From assembly GCA_023268715.1 (NCBI GenBank), contig JALRLV010000009.1:1-59694 (forward strand): a stretch of 59,694 nt of DNA, read 5' to 3'. Position 1 is the stretch's first letter; each line of letters begins with the position of its first letter. The DNA is from Candidatus Thalassarchaeaceae archaeon. Lineage in GTDB: Archaea > Thermoplasmatota > Poseidoniia > Poseidoniales > Thalassarchaeaceae. This document shows positions 15,125-23,702 of the stretch, in pieces. The notes beneath the pieces are model-generated. The model saw only the letters and a list, made by a program, of their open reading frames with translations, was not told the origin of the DNA and made no database searches. The translations under genes were made by a program, and so were the position numbers.

Positions 15125-15820
15125 ATGACAAAGGCGGTGTACCTTGTTGGGGGGCAAGATGCAGTATATCTAGCGCTTGCCGACCGATTCGAAAGAGCAG
15201 GTGTAACTCTTACTCAGAATAAAGAAGATTCAGATTTGATAATCGCCATAGGAGCAAATGCTCCTCCAATGTCCGAAACTGATATTGCAGTTATTCCCTC
15301 TAATTTTTCAACTCCAAATGCCAAAATTACATTTCGAATTCATGATATCCTTGTTCCTCAACAAGTAAATGGTTGGGGTGTTGAAATTATGTCAGATTGG
15401 ATAAATTGGGTCAAGGAAGGTTCGCAAGGCAACCCTCCAGGAGATATTGAGGCCCGTCACTGGGTACACATTCGTGACGCTACAGACGCAATCGTACAGA
15501 TTTCTTTGACTGATGCTGAGATCCCAAATGGAGTGATTGATCTGGCGGGACGCCGTGCTTGGAGTTCAAATGCGGTTTTAGACGAAATGAAATTGCTATG
15601 GAGGCGATATACTGACGCACTATATCTTAGCCACACCGTAGAATCTCTAACAAATGTCCCTAGCCCGGCCTCACAGCAATTTGAGGGCCAAATTTCTCGG
15701 CCTAATCTAGTTCCATTGCACAATGCAATGATAGCATCTGGTCGGGAAGAGGGATGGAGACCCCTAACCGCTATGCGAGTGGGTTTGATGGAATTGTTTG
15801 CTCATTCGCAGGACAAATGA
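15125..15820 (+). CDS. short SDR/epimerase-like protein, cofactor site degenerate
   Basis: The 231-residue product resembles the extended short-chain dehydrogenase (NAD-dependent epimerase) fold. It has a beta strand with KAVYLVGGQDAVYLAL at the N-terminus and a C-terminal part with RHWVHIRDATDAIVQISL, then NGVIDLAGRRAWSSNAVLDEM, which matches the usual 'hVdDva.ai...g..yNlgg' region. However, the GxxGxxG nucleotide loop is not intact, the YxxxK catalytic pair is not visible, and the protein is about 80 residues shorter than active family members. It may be a non-catalytic derivative. The ATG at 15125 is preferred over the adjoining TTG. It lies downstream of the aminotransferase and is probably cotranscribed. 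Confidence in the gene is good, in the family moderate. Confidence 0.6.
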   Translation: MTKAVYLVGGQDAVYLALADRFERAGVTLTQNKEDSDLIIAIGANAPPMSETDIAVIPSNFSTPNAKITFRIHDILVPQQVNGWGVEIMSDWINWVKEGSQGNPPGDIEARHWVHIRDATDAIVQISLTDAEIPNGVIDLAGRRAWSSNAVLDEMKLLWRRYTDALYLSHTVESLTNVPSPASQQFEGQISRPNLVPLHNAMIASGREEGWRPLTAMRVGLMELFAHSQDK

Positions 15821-15844
15821 AGACAACAAATCGTAATCTAATGT

Positions 15845-16021
15845 TCAGGAGCGGTCGTTCTGGACTTGCTTCCTAACGTCCTGTGCTGCAGCCTTAATGC
15901 TCTGCATTGTCTTGCGAACTCTTGTTCCAGCTGCGTTAACGCCCTTGTCGTGCTTTGCAGCATCTTTCATAGCGTCGGTCAATTCATCAATCATCTTCTG
16001 CATCATTGCCTCTACGGACAT
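15845..16021 (-). CDS. Hc1-like histone H1-like protein
   Basis: A 58-residue basic, helix-forming protein from the ATG at 16021. The segment KGVNAAGTRVRKTMQSIKAAAQDVRKQV matches the 'GNKAAGTRARKxxLxLEKxxKxFRK' core of Hc1-type histone H1-like proteins known from Chlamydia, Bacteroidetes and other bacteria. Those proteins bind and compact DNA. A longer frame up to 16123 runs into Cys-rich sequence unlike the family and into the end of the dys gene, so it is rejected. The gene lies 98 bp downstream of dys on the same strand. The small size and very regular pattern make the family call good, but DNA binding is inferred. Confidence 0.75.
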   Translation of the reverse strand: MSVEAMMQKMIDELTDAMKDAAKHDKGVNAAGTRVRKTMQSIKAAAQDVRKQVQNDRS

Positions 16022-16119
16022 GAAGCACGGCGCAACGCAGACACCACTTAAGCAATATCCCGTCCCATGCAAGACAAGGCGCCTCAGAATAGTCAATTGA
16101 AAACGCCGAGAACGGCAAA

Positions 16120-17130
16120 TCATGAGAATAGGTCTGCGCCTAATAATGGAAGCAATACACTAGCGTCTCCTTCAACCACAACATGTGGCGCCTCAGGCCG
16201 CACCTTGCCCCAGGAAATCGCTTCCCTGAGACGAGCACCGGATAGAGATCCATCGTGTTCGGGAGCGGTAGTAATTCCAACTGCAGAATCTAGACCATCA
16301 CGATACTGATTCCACCAAATTACGTGGTGTTTGGAAATACCTCCCCCAACCATCAATGCATGAGATTCCTCAGCAGTCCAAGTCAGATCAGAGAGAACTT
16401 GCTCGTCAGCGAGGAAATCCACCATGAAGTTTGGATTCTTCTGCCGATGCATGAATAATTGTGCCCCGATCGATCCATCCGAAAGTCCAGGGATAACCAT
16501 CGGTATGCGATGTTTTGCAATCCAGTAAAGAAGAGAAGTTTCGTCTTCGATTCGATCTCCCATAGCCCAGCATAGTTCCACAGATCCAAATCCTAGCCAG
16601 GGATTATCTGGATTAGCCGCTAGCCTTTCTTCTTCAATTTCATCTAGCCAAGGAAGTACAACTCTTTCTAGAATTTCTCCGTAGCATTCGTTTGGTACGA
16701 TGACGTTACCTAGACGATTAAGTCCCTCTTCTCCAAGAGCGATATCGTCGAGATTGAAATCCCCATGAAAATAGTCTTGGTAGGTTCTTGCGATATCATG
16801 ATCCAAGGTACCACAAGTTGTGATAATGACGTTGAATGACTTTCGCTTTACGGCCTCAAGGAAAAATCCTCGAGTTCCAGTAGCGCACAGGCAAGCAGGG
16901 AATGAGAGCCAATTCAAAACCCCGTCATCATTTGTTTTTGCCATTGATTCGCTAAGGATATCGCGCGCGTGAGCGAGTTTAGTCGCAGTGAAGCCTCCCG
17001 CCCGCGCCATCTGGTCGATGAGATCACGTGGAGTATCGACAGAATCGAAGTCGTAATCCTCAACTGGAGCCGAGAAGTCATCACGCGAGTATGTGGCCAC
17101 GATTCGTCCGGCTCGCTCTTTCGTATTCAA
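16120..17130 (-). CDS. dys: deoxyhypusine synthase
   Basis: It transfers the butylamine part of spermidine to a lysine of aIF5A, the first step of hypusine formation. In the 336-residue product, ARAGGFTATKLAHA (about 42-55) and NVIITTCGTLDHDIA (about 98-112) are NAD-site regions. The catalytic loop GGGISKHHVIWWNQYRDG has the essential lysine at about 267. EHDGSLSGARLREAISWGK is the family C-terminal motif. Length is normal. No ATG is available near the N-terminus: the frame opens with TTG at 17130 and the next ATG is 40 residues in, so a TTG start is accepted with some doubt. The aIF5A gene is not in the window. Downstream lies an Hc1-like gene; upstream is uvrB. Confidence 0.94.
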   Translation of the reverse strand: MNTKERAGRIVATYSRDDFSAPVEDYDFDSVDTPRDLIDQMARAGGFTATKLAHARDILSESMAKTNDDGVLNWLSFPACLCATGTRGFFLEAVKRKSFNVIITTCGTLDHDIARTYQDYFHGDFNLDDIALGEEGLNRLGNVIVPNECYGEILERVVLPWLDEIEEERLAANPDNPWLGFGSVELCWAMGDRIEDETSLLYWIAKHRIPMVIPGLSDGSIGAQLFMHRQKNPNFMVDFLADEQVLSDLTWTAEESHALMVGGGISKHHVIWWNQYRDGLDSAVGITTAPEHDGSLSGARLREAISWGKVRPEAPHVVVEGDASVLLPLLGADLFS

Positions 17131-17172
17131 TTCAACTAATGCTATTGCAAAGGATTTGCTCTATATTTTGAT

Positions 17173-19482
17173 TTATTTCGCAGTCTGAATCTGATAAATT
17201 CGATCTCGAAGCGCAGCAGCTCGTTCGAAGTCAAGTCTAGCCGCTGCCTGTTTCATTTCTTTCTCAAGCCTATCAATCAATTTGCTTCTTTCACCATCAT
17301 CGATTTCGGCATCTTCTACATCATCTTCAGTCAATGCCTCGTATGCGGCATCAACCCATTCTGGTTGGCTTATGTTATCCAGAACAGAATCTGTGGAATT
17401 CCATGCACCAGCTCCGAGTCCAAATTTCTTAACAATCCCATCAAGTCCTTTCGTTCCTGGTTTACGAGCGACCAATCTTCGACCGCCGCCCTTACCTTTT
17501 CCAGCCGCTCCAGCCATCAAATCTTCAACTTCCGCACCCATTACTGGTAGTGCCTTTCGAATTGTCTTCGGGATGATTCCATTATCGGCGTTGTATGCTT
17601 CTTGCCTACGTCTTCTTGCATTTGTTTGCACTATTGCGGCCTCCATTGAAGGAGATACGGAATCGGCATACAAAATCACCCTTCCATTCTCGTTTCGACT
17701 CGCTCTACCAATGGTCTGTAACAATGAACGTTCGTTCCTTAGGAATCCTTCACGCTCCGCATCAAAAATTGCAACAAGGGAAACTTCTGGAATATCAAGA
17801 CCTTCTCGAAGAAGGTTGATTCCAACAATTACATCGATATGACCTAGTCTTAGCGCTTTGATAATTTCAGTCCTCTCTATCGTATCAATTTCGGAGTGAA
17901 GATAGTGCGCTTTTACATTCATCTTGAGTAAATATTCTGCAACTTCTTCAGCGAATTTGATTGTCATCACAGTAACTAATACTCTCTCACCTCTCTCAAC
18001 ACATTGGTTGATTTCACTGAGTAGATCGTCGACCTGACCCTTGGTAGGTCTTACTTCGATATCGGGATCCAGCAACCCGGTAGGGCGAATCTCCATTCTA
18101 ACGACTTCTGGCAGGTCAACAAGAATCTCTTCCATCGAATATCTTGCAACTTTCTTGTCAACATCGGCTTCTCCGGCACCTCCTGCAGCCGGTGCATGTA
18201 GCAATCCTTCGTGCACTGTTTTGCCTGAAATTTCTGCCAAATGGCGCAACTCCCTCTCTCCAGGAGTTGCGCTGACATAGAGCATCTGAGGAATCAGTTC
18301 TTGAAATTCTGCGAGTTTTAGGGGACGATTGTCGTGAGCACTACGAAGTCTGAATCCATATTCGACAAGATTGGCTTTTCTTGACCAATCTCCACCAAAC
18401 ATTCCCCCTACTTGTGGTAGGGTAACGTGACTCTCATCCATGATTACCAAATATTTCTCACCCCCACCATGATATGACTCAGCACAATAACGGTAGAAGT
18501 CGAGTAAGCAATACGGGCGATCTCCTGGTTGCCTTCCATCAAAGTGCATAGAATAATTTTCGACACCCTTGCAGGAACCGGTTTCGCGTAGCATCTCTAA
18601 ATCGAATTTAGTTCGCTGTTCTATTCTATGAGCCTCTAAATCTCGACCTTCTCTCTCATAGAAATTGATTCTTTCATCCAATTCATCTTCGATATCCTCA
18701 ATCGCTTGCAGAAATCTTTCCTCACTGGTCATGTAGAATTCCTTAGGGTGAATCCACGCTTCTTCAAAATCGTCAAGCGGCTCCCATGAGACTGCTTCGC
18801 AAACTGTGATTTTTTCTATTCCATCCCAGCCGAATCGAATTCGAATTGGATCATCTCGACTGGGCATCCAGACATCGAGTACTTCGCCTCGAAGTCTGAC
18901 ATCTCCTCTAGCAATATCTCCGGTTGTTCTTCGATATTGCATCTCAACTAATGCGCGCATGACATCCTGTGGCTCTCTCGCCTCTCCAACCTGTAAATGC
19001 AAATATGATTCTTGGAATGCTTCTGGAGGATTCAAACCGTAAATTGCGCTAACTGTTCCAACAGTTATCACATCAGGACGAGTAACTAGGCTTGCAACAG
19101 TCGAGAATCGTTCTTGTTCGATTCTCTCATTCATTTGCAATTCTTTGTCGATGTACAAATCTCGATTCGGCAAGTAGGCCTCTGGTTGGTAGTAGTCGTA
19201 GTAACTAACGAAGTACTCGACTGCATTCTCTGGAAATAGCTCGCTCATCTCTTGCCATAACTGACGAGCAAGGGTTTTGTTGTGAGACAAAATCAACGTA
19301 GGCAATCCCAATCTCTGAATGATATTTGCCATTGCGAATGTCTTGCCAGACCCTGTAACTCCCATCAAGACACAGCGCTCCTGACCAGCTTCGATTTGTT
19401 CCATTAGTTTGTCAATAGCTTGTTCTTGATCCCCTGCTGTATCATATTCCGAATGAAGATGGAACATGCTGACATCTGACAT
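17173..19482 (-). CDS. uvrB: UvrABC excinuclease subunit B
   Basis: UvrB is the damage-verification helicase of bacterial-type nucleotide excision repair and loads UvrC. From the ATG at 19482 it is 769 residues. Walker A is GVTGSGKTFAMA (about 40-51), the beta-hairpin region is YYDYYQPEAYLPNRDLYIDKE-like (key Tyr residues about 92-98), DESHV is the DEAD-type motif, and QTIGRASRN is motif VI. The C-terminal UVR motif (LEKEMKQAAARLDFERAAALRDRI) binds UvrC. It is about 80-100 residues longer than most bacterial UvrB because of an insert before the UVR motif rich in Gly and Lys (GKGKGGGRR). uvrA and uvrC are not in the window. An AAAATAAG element about 28 bp upstream supports the ATG over a GTG at 19491. 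The gene is bacterial in origin, as in many mesophilic archaea. Confidence 0.97.
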   Translation of the reverse strand: MSDVSMFHLHSEYDTAGDQEQAIDKLMEQIEAGQERCVLMGVTGSGKTFAMANIIQRLGLPTLILSHNKTLARQLWQEMSELFPENAVEYFVSYYDYYQPEAYLPNRDLYIDKELQMNERIEQERFSTVASLVTRPDVITVGTVSAIYGLNPPEAFQESYLHLQVGEAREPQDVMRALVEMQYRRTTGDIARGDVRLRGEVLDVWMPSRDDPIRIRFGWDGIEKITVCEAVSWEPLDDFEEAWIHPKEFYMTSEERFLQAIEDIEDELDERINFYEREGRDLEAHRIEQRTKFDLEMLRETGSCKGVENYSMHFDGRQPGDRPYCLLDFYRYCAESYHGGGEKYLVIMDESHVTLPQVGGMFGGDWSRKANLVEYGFRLRSAHDNRPLKLAEFQELIPQMLYVSATPGERELRHLAEISGKTVHEGLLHAPAAGGAGEADVDKKVARYSMEEILVDLPEVVRMEIRPTGLLDPDIEVRPTKGQVDDLLSEINQCVERGERVLVTVMTIKFAEEVAEYLLKMNVKAHYLHSEIDTIERTEIIKALRLGHIDVIVGINLLREGLDIPEVSLVAIFDAEREGFLRNERSLLQTIGRASRNENGRVILYADSVSPSMEAAIVQTNARRRRQEAYNADNGIIPKTIRKALPVMGAEVEDLMAGAAGKGKGGGRRLVARKPGTKGLDGIVKKFGLGAGAWNSTDSVLDNISQPEWVDAAYEALTEDDVEDAEIDDGERSKLIDRLEKEMKQAAARLDFERAAALRDRIYQIQTAK

Positions 19483-19506
19483 TTGCTTCACCTTAGGGAT
19501 ATCGTG

Positions 19507-19514
19507 CTTATTTT
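19507..19514 (-). promoter_or_regulatory. probable TATA box of uvrB
   Basis: On the minus strand AAAATAAG is centred about 28 bp upstream of the ATG at 19482, the spacing for a leaderless transcript. It decides between the ATG and the GTG three codons earlier. Confidence 0.4.
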
Positions 19515-19549
19515 GGGAGTTATTGAACTCTGATGTTTAACCTAACCTC

Positions 19550-20458
19550 TTATTGCGTTCCAACAGCGCTTGGTTCATGCATAATTATGGCCGCTAGCAA
19601 GACCCAACCGGTTAACATCGAGACTCGAAATAGAGTCGTTTGAAAATCTGCAAGTCTCTCTCTTGCAATGATGACAGTGATATTTGCAATCGCCATAATT
19701 CCAGCCGCTACAAGGAAATAGATTTCATCTACAGGATCGGCGATTGCGAAGCATGCAAACCAAAGTAAAGTCAGTTGCACCGATGTTCGTGTAGTTGCTT
19801 GTTCTGAAAATCTGGCTGGGAAGGAATAGATTCCTTGTTTTCGATCACTTTCAACATCCATACGAGCATAATTGATATCAAAGGCAGTAATCCACAAGGC
19901 TACTCCTAAACTGATGAAGAAGACAGTAGGATACCAATGCGAATCTAGTATTGCATCCCACCCATGGACATCTGCCGAAAGCGCCAACCAAGCTCCCGCG
20001 GGAGCCAAACCAAGGCAAAGCCCCAACCAAAGGTGACAACCCCAAGTGTAACGCTTGGTGTAAGGGTAGATTACGAATGCCAAGACGGGTAACCAAGCCA
20101 TCATCAAAGCGACTTCATTTAGTTGCCAGGCACTGAATAAAAGCATAATCAAGAATGCTAGACCTAAATTCCAAGCGGTTCTCATAGACATCGAACCACT
20201 TACTAGATGTCGGCTTTTGGTACGTGGATTTTGGGAATCAATATCACGATCGATGATACGATTCAGAGTCATTGCAAGACCCCTTGCCCCAACAGCTGCA
20301 AATAGAATCCAAATAATGTCGATAGAAATCCAAATTGAGTCGCTTGGGAGCTCATCGATGAATTGGTTGTGAGCGTGAATATAACCGATTAGAACGAAAG
20401 GTAATGAGAAGAGAGTATGCTCAACTTTAACGAATTCGAGAATTTCTTTGACTCCCAT
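19550..20458 (-). CDS. UbiA-family prenyltransferase (menaquinone type likely)
   Basis: A 302-residue membrane prenyltransferase with about eight or nine helices. Both Asp-rich diphosphate/Mg motifs are present: NRIIDRDID (about 67-75) and DINYARMDVESD (about 194-205), the latter in the form typical of 4-hydroxybenzoate/MqnP-type enzymes. These transfer an isoprenoid chain to an aromatic acid. The gene lies 9 bp downstream of a UbiD-type decarboxylase, the usual pair in ubiquinone synthesis or in the late futalosine menaquinone pathway (MqnP with MqnL). Because archaea are not known to make ubiquinone, menaquinone is the better guess. The alternative, an archaeal lipid DGGGP synthase, is less likely given the neighbour. 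Start is ATG at 20458. Confidence 0.85.
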   Translation of the reverse strand: MGVKEILEFVKVEHTLFSLPFVLIGYIHAHNQFIDELPSDSIWISIDIIWILFAAVGARGLAMTLNRIIDRDIDSQNPRTKSRHLVSGSMSMRTAWNLGLAFLIMLLFSAWQLNEVALMMAWLPVLAFVIYPYTKRYTWGCHLWLGLCLGLAPAGAWLALSADVHGWDAILDSHWYPTVFFISLGVALWITAFDINYARMDVESDRKQGIYSFPARFSEQATTRTSVQLTLLWFACFAIADPVDEIYFLVAAGIMAIANITVIIARERLADFQTTLFRVSMLTGWVLLAAIIMHEPSAVGTQ

Positions 20459-20467
20459 AATTCGTCC

Positions 20468-22342
20468 TCATAGATTATTTTCTTTCATCCAAGCCTCAAC
20501 CTTAGCCTCTATTTCAGGATCATGAAGGGTGACCCCAGGCCAGCGCCTAACTGGATGGGGGCCAGTCTCGCTTGGAATCGGCGCTGTAGCATCCCAAGCA
20601 AGTCGGGAATGATTCTCATCGAAATGTAAGTCCCTTGCCACATCGAATCTACAGAAAAATTGCCAGAGAAGTTTCCTTCGCCATCCATCTGCCTGTAAGT
20701 CAGCATCATCATCGGTGATGAATAGCCAGCGCAGATTTTCAGAGCCATCTAGCGACCAAACAGAATCTCTGAGATTCCCGATATGTTCTCTTTGCGCTGC
20801 TGCACCTTCCTCATTGACGGTTTCAACAGATTCCTCAGGCCTTGGTCCACCTTCGATATTTGTGGTTACAACCATCATCGAAGGACGTAGCATTCTGACT
20901 TGTGTGACGCCTTCAATTTGGCTTACAGAATCAGTCAATGATTCGCCGGGTCCGTCTGGAATTGTCAGCCCAAACATCGGATCATCATGGGTTGGGCTTG
21001 AAGCATCAATCATTACCTTGTCATGGACATTAAGGTGAGGTGAGGCATGTGCAAGTGAGTCAGCAACTTGACCTTTCAGAACTTGTACATCGCCCGAGAT
21101 GTCCACCTTTGAGTCCAGAACGTCAAGAAGAGCATCTAGATCCTTTACTGGATGTTCTGGGTCACAAGCGATAATCGATTTCAGGAACATCAATTGACCA
21201 GCACCGAGTAACCCTAATGCAGTCTTACGCGCCTGTCTAGGATAGCGTTGTTTACTGGCTACGATCGCGAGATTATGGAACCCTGTTTCCAATGGTAGGA
21301 AGAGATCAACGACATCTCTGTGTTGAAATTTTAGAACCGGACGGAAGGCATCTCCTACTGATTCACCAAGATATCCATCTTCCATTGGTGGGACTCCAAC
21401 TATGGTTGCTGGTAGGACTGCATTCTTTCTGTGAGTGATTGCGGTTACGTGCATGAAAGGATATTGCTCAGCCAATGAGTAGTAGCCGAAGTGGTCACCA
21501 AATGGGCCTTCGAGTTTAGTCTCTCCAGGAATCGTATAGCCTTCAATCACGAAGTCGGCTTCTGCCGGTACATACAGGTCGTTAGTCAGACATTTTGTCA
21601 GTCGTAGTCGACTACCCCCGAGTAAGCCTGCAAATTCGTATTCAGATAGATTGTCTGGAAGTGGTGCAATCGCTGAGAAAATCAATTCCGGTGGCCCGCC
21701 AATACAGATTGCAACAGGCATTCTATTATCGCCGGAATCGGCAGCGTGGTCAGCTCCATGCTTGTGACGCTGCCAATGTAATCCCACCTCTTTGGGCCCG
21801 AAGATTTGGCCTCGATACATCCCCATATTGTGAACTCCTGTATTCGGGTCTGCTGTGACTACTAATGGTAACGTAATGAACGGCCCACCATCTTCTGGCC
21901 AAGTGGTCGGAATCGGTAGTTTTGTTACATCAGGGTCAGCCATGCGAACTTGCTGGCATGCTCCTTTTCTGACCTTCTTTGGCGCCATTGACATTCCCTG
22001 CAGAGCAAGGGGAATTCCAGTCCATGGCGCACGGAGTATTCCACCAATATCAGGCTTCATCAAGCCGACCATTCTATTTCCAATTTCTGATGGCTCTTCG
22101 ACACCCAAAGCGCGATTGGTACGCTCATATGTTCCGAAGAGATTCATTGCCAATGGAAATTCACTGATCGAACCATCAGCCAATCGTGGTTGCTCAAATA
22201 AAACCGCAGGTCCCTTGGACTTGACCAACTTGTCAGCAATCGTCCCCGCTTGGAGATGACAATCAATTGGTTCCCTGACTCGACGCAACTCTCCAGCAAC
22301 GTCCAGCGCGTCGATGTAACGCGATAGCCTACGCCAAGTCAT
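20468..22342 (-). CDS. UbiD-family prenylated-FMN decarboxylase
   Basis: UbiD enzymes remove the carboxyl group of aromatic or unsaturated acids using prenylated FMN. The protein, 624 residues from the ATG at 22342, begins with the family's short N-terminal segment (WRRLSRYIDALDVAGELRRV). It contains EGPFGDHFGYYS (about 285-296), the conserved E-G-P-F-G-D-H signature, followed by VGVPPMEDGYLGES, a form seen in the menaquinone-associated subgroup. Residues near the C-terminus (NHSRLAWDATAP) match the closing domain. It is longer than E. coli UbiD (about 500). A GTG at 22381 would lengthen it by 13 residues and leave only 6 bp to the divergent gene, so the ATG is preferred. The UbiX flavin prenyltransferase needed to make the cofactor is not in the window. 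Confidence 0.9.
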   Translation of the reverse strand: MTWRRLSRYIDALDVAGELRRVREPIDCHLQAGTIADKLVKSKGPAVLFEQPRLADGSISEFPLAMNLFGTYERTNRALGVEEPSEIGNRMVGLMKPDIGGILRAPWTGIPLALQGMSMAPKKVRKGACQQVRMADPDVTKLPIPTTWPEDGGPFITLPLVVTADPNTGVHNMGMYRGQIFGPKEVGLHWQRHKHGADHAADSGDNRMPVAICIGGPPELIFSAIAPLPDNLSEYEFAGLLGGSRLRLTKCLTNDLYVPAEADFVIEGYTIPGETKLEGPFGDHFGYYSLAEQYPFMHVTAITHRKNAVLPATIVGVPPMEDGYLGESVGDAFRPVLKFQHRDVVDLFLPLETGFHNLAIVASKQRYPRQARKTALGLLGAGQLMFLKSIIACDPEHPVKDLDALLDVLDSKVDISGDVQVLKGQVADSLAHASPHLNVHDKVMIDASSPTHDDPMFGLTIPDGPGESLTDSVSQIEGVTQVRMLRPSMMVVTTNIEGGPRPEESVETVNEEGAAAQREHIGNLRDSVWSLDGSENLRWLFITDDDADLQADGWRRKLLWQFFCRFDVARDLHFDENHSRLAWDATAPIPSETGPHPVRRWPGVTLHDPEIEAKVEAWMKENNL

Positions 22343-22411
22343 AACCTCGCGTGGCGATTCACCGTTGAATATGTTCGTCACGACATTTTGGACAAATTAG
22401 CCGACGGATTC

Positions 22412-23671
22412 ATGGCCTATCCCACCTCGCCAACCACTGTGGCGGAAGACATCACGACCTGCGATGTACTGGTCATCGGAGCCGGACCGGGTGGCGGTAA
22501 CGCCGCTCTTCACAGCGCTAGAAATGGCCTCAATACAATTCTAATCGAGGACCATTCAGAGATTGGAACTCCTGTTCACTGCGGTGAATGTATCTCTGAT
22601 ATTGCCTGTGATAATCTCAAACTCGAACTGCCTGCACACGTAATCAGTAAGCGCGTGCATGGTATTCGTGTGATATTCCCAGATGGAACTGCCAAGAAGC
22701 TCACCGAGGAAGGCTACGTTTTGGAAAAGCATCTTTTCGAGCGCTGGATTGCGGAAGAAGCAGTTTCAGAAGGAGCGCAATTACACCTGTCCCACAAATT
22801 GCGCACTATGGAGAAACAACACGACGAGACAGGTAAGTTCACAGGTTGGCTTTGTGATGGTAATGGTGAGCAATTTCCAATCCAAACAAAGGTCGTCATC
22901 GATGCTTCAGGAGTAGCCGGAGTCGCCTCTAAAATCCTCGATTTAAATCCTCGAGGACAGGTGATTGCCGGAATGCAATACGAGATGCTAGAAGTTCCAA
23001 CAGATGATTATCTCGACTTTTACATTTGGCCAGAGTACGCCGAAAAGGGTTACCTTTGGATGATTCCAAAGTGCGATGGCAGGGCAAATGTAGGATTAGT
23101 TTCCGAGGACAAGCCTCGTACAAAGAAGGCCCTGGATGAATTCATTGCAGCAACCCACTTCAAAGATCTCGAACAAGTTCCACCTCCATGGAAAGAAAAG
23201 GGTAATCCTGCCTTCGGAGGTACTATTCCAATTTCGGGGCCATTCGAATTTACCTACGATGATGGCCTAATGCTTGTAGGCGATGCAGCCGGTTTTACTT
23301 CACCATTGTTTGAGGGCGGCTCTCACCTTGCACTGAAATCTGCCACGTTCGCAGCCCAAATTGCTGCGGAGCAAATAGCATCCGACGACCTCTCGGCGAG
23401 CAAAATGTCTCGTTATCAGAAACTCTGGAGCGATGAATTCCCTCCTTATGGGAAAATATTGCGAGGAAAGTCGGCCTTATTCGACCTCAGTGATGAGGAT
23501 ATGTCGATCATGGCTCAATGCTTCCCTGATGAAATGAGCAATATGGGGCCTCATGGGAAATTAGCAGTCTGTTTGCGTATATTGATGAGACGGCCAAGTC
23601 TTTACGCAAAGAGAATAATCCCCGCTATGTTATCTTTCGGTTACTCAAGAGCAAAGTTTTACGGCTGGTGA
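22412..23671 (+). CDS. geranylgeranyl-reductase-family flavoprotein
   Basis: A 419-residue FAD enzyme that reduces isoprenoid double bonds. The Rossmann motif is VIGAGPGGGNAALHSARNG (about 22-40). The archaeal GGR signature follows: TPVHCGECISD (about 53-64), with the conserved Cys-Gly-Glu. The second FAD motif is LMLVGDAAGFTSPLFEGG (about 289-306). In archaea such enzymes saturate the phytanyl chains of membrane lipids; relatives saturate the menaquinone side chain. Its position divergent from UbiA/UbiD and just before CcmF raises the menaquinone possibility, but lipid reduction cannot be excluded. A TTG at 22388 is possible, but the ATG at 22412 gives a normal N-terminus. A CcmF gene starts 31 bp downstream. 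Confidence 0.9.
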   Translation: MAYPTSPTTVAEDITTCDVLVIGAGPGGGNAALHSARNGLNTILIEDHSEIGTPVHCGECISDIACDNLKLELPAHVISKRVHGIRVIFPDGTAKKLTEEGYVLEKHLFERWIAEEAVSEGAQLHLSHKLRTMEKQHDETGKFTGWLCDGNGEQFPIQTKVVIDASGVAGVASKILDLNPRGQVIAGMQYEMLEVPTDDYLDFYIWPEYAEKGYLWMIPKCDGRANVGLVSEDKPRTKKALDEFIAATHFKDLEQVPPPWKEKGNPAFGGTIPISGPFEFTYDDGLMLVGDAAGFTSPLFEGGSHLALKSATFAAQIAAEQIASDDLSASKMSRYQKLWSDEFPPYGKILRGKSALFDLSDEDMSIMAQCFPDEMSNMGPHGKLAVCLRILMRRPSLYAKRIIPAMLSFGYSRAKFYGW

Positions 23672-23702
23672 TTCGATACTTCCCACTATTGGAAATCTTT
23701 TG

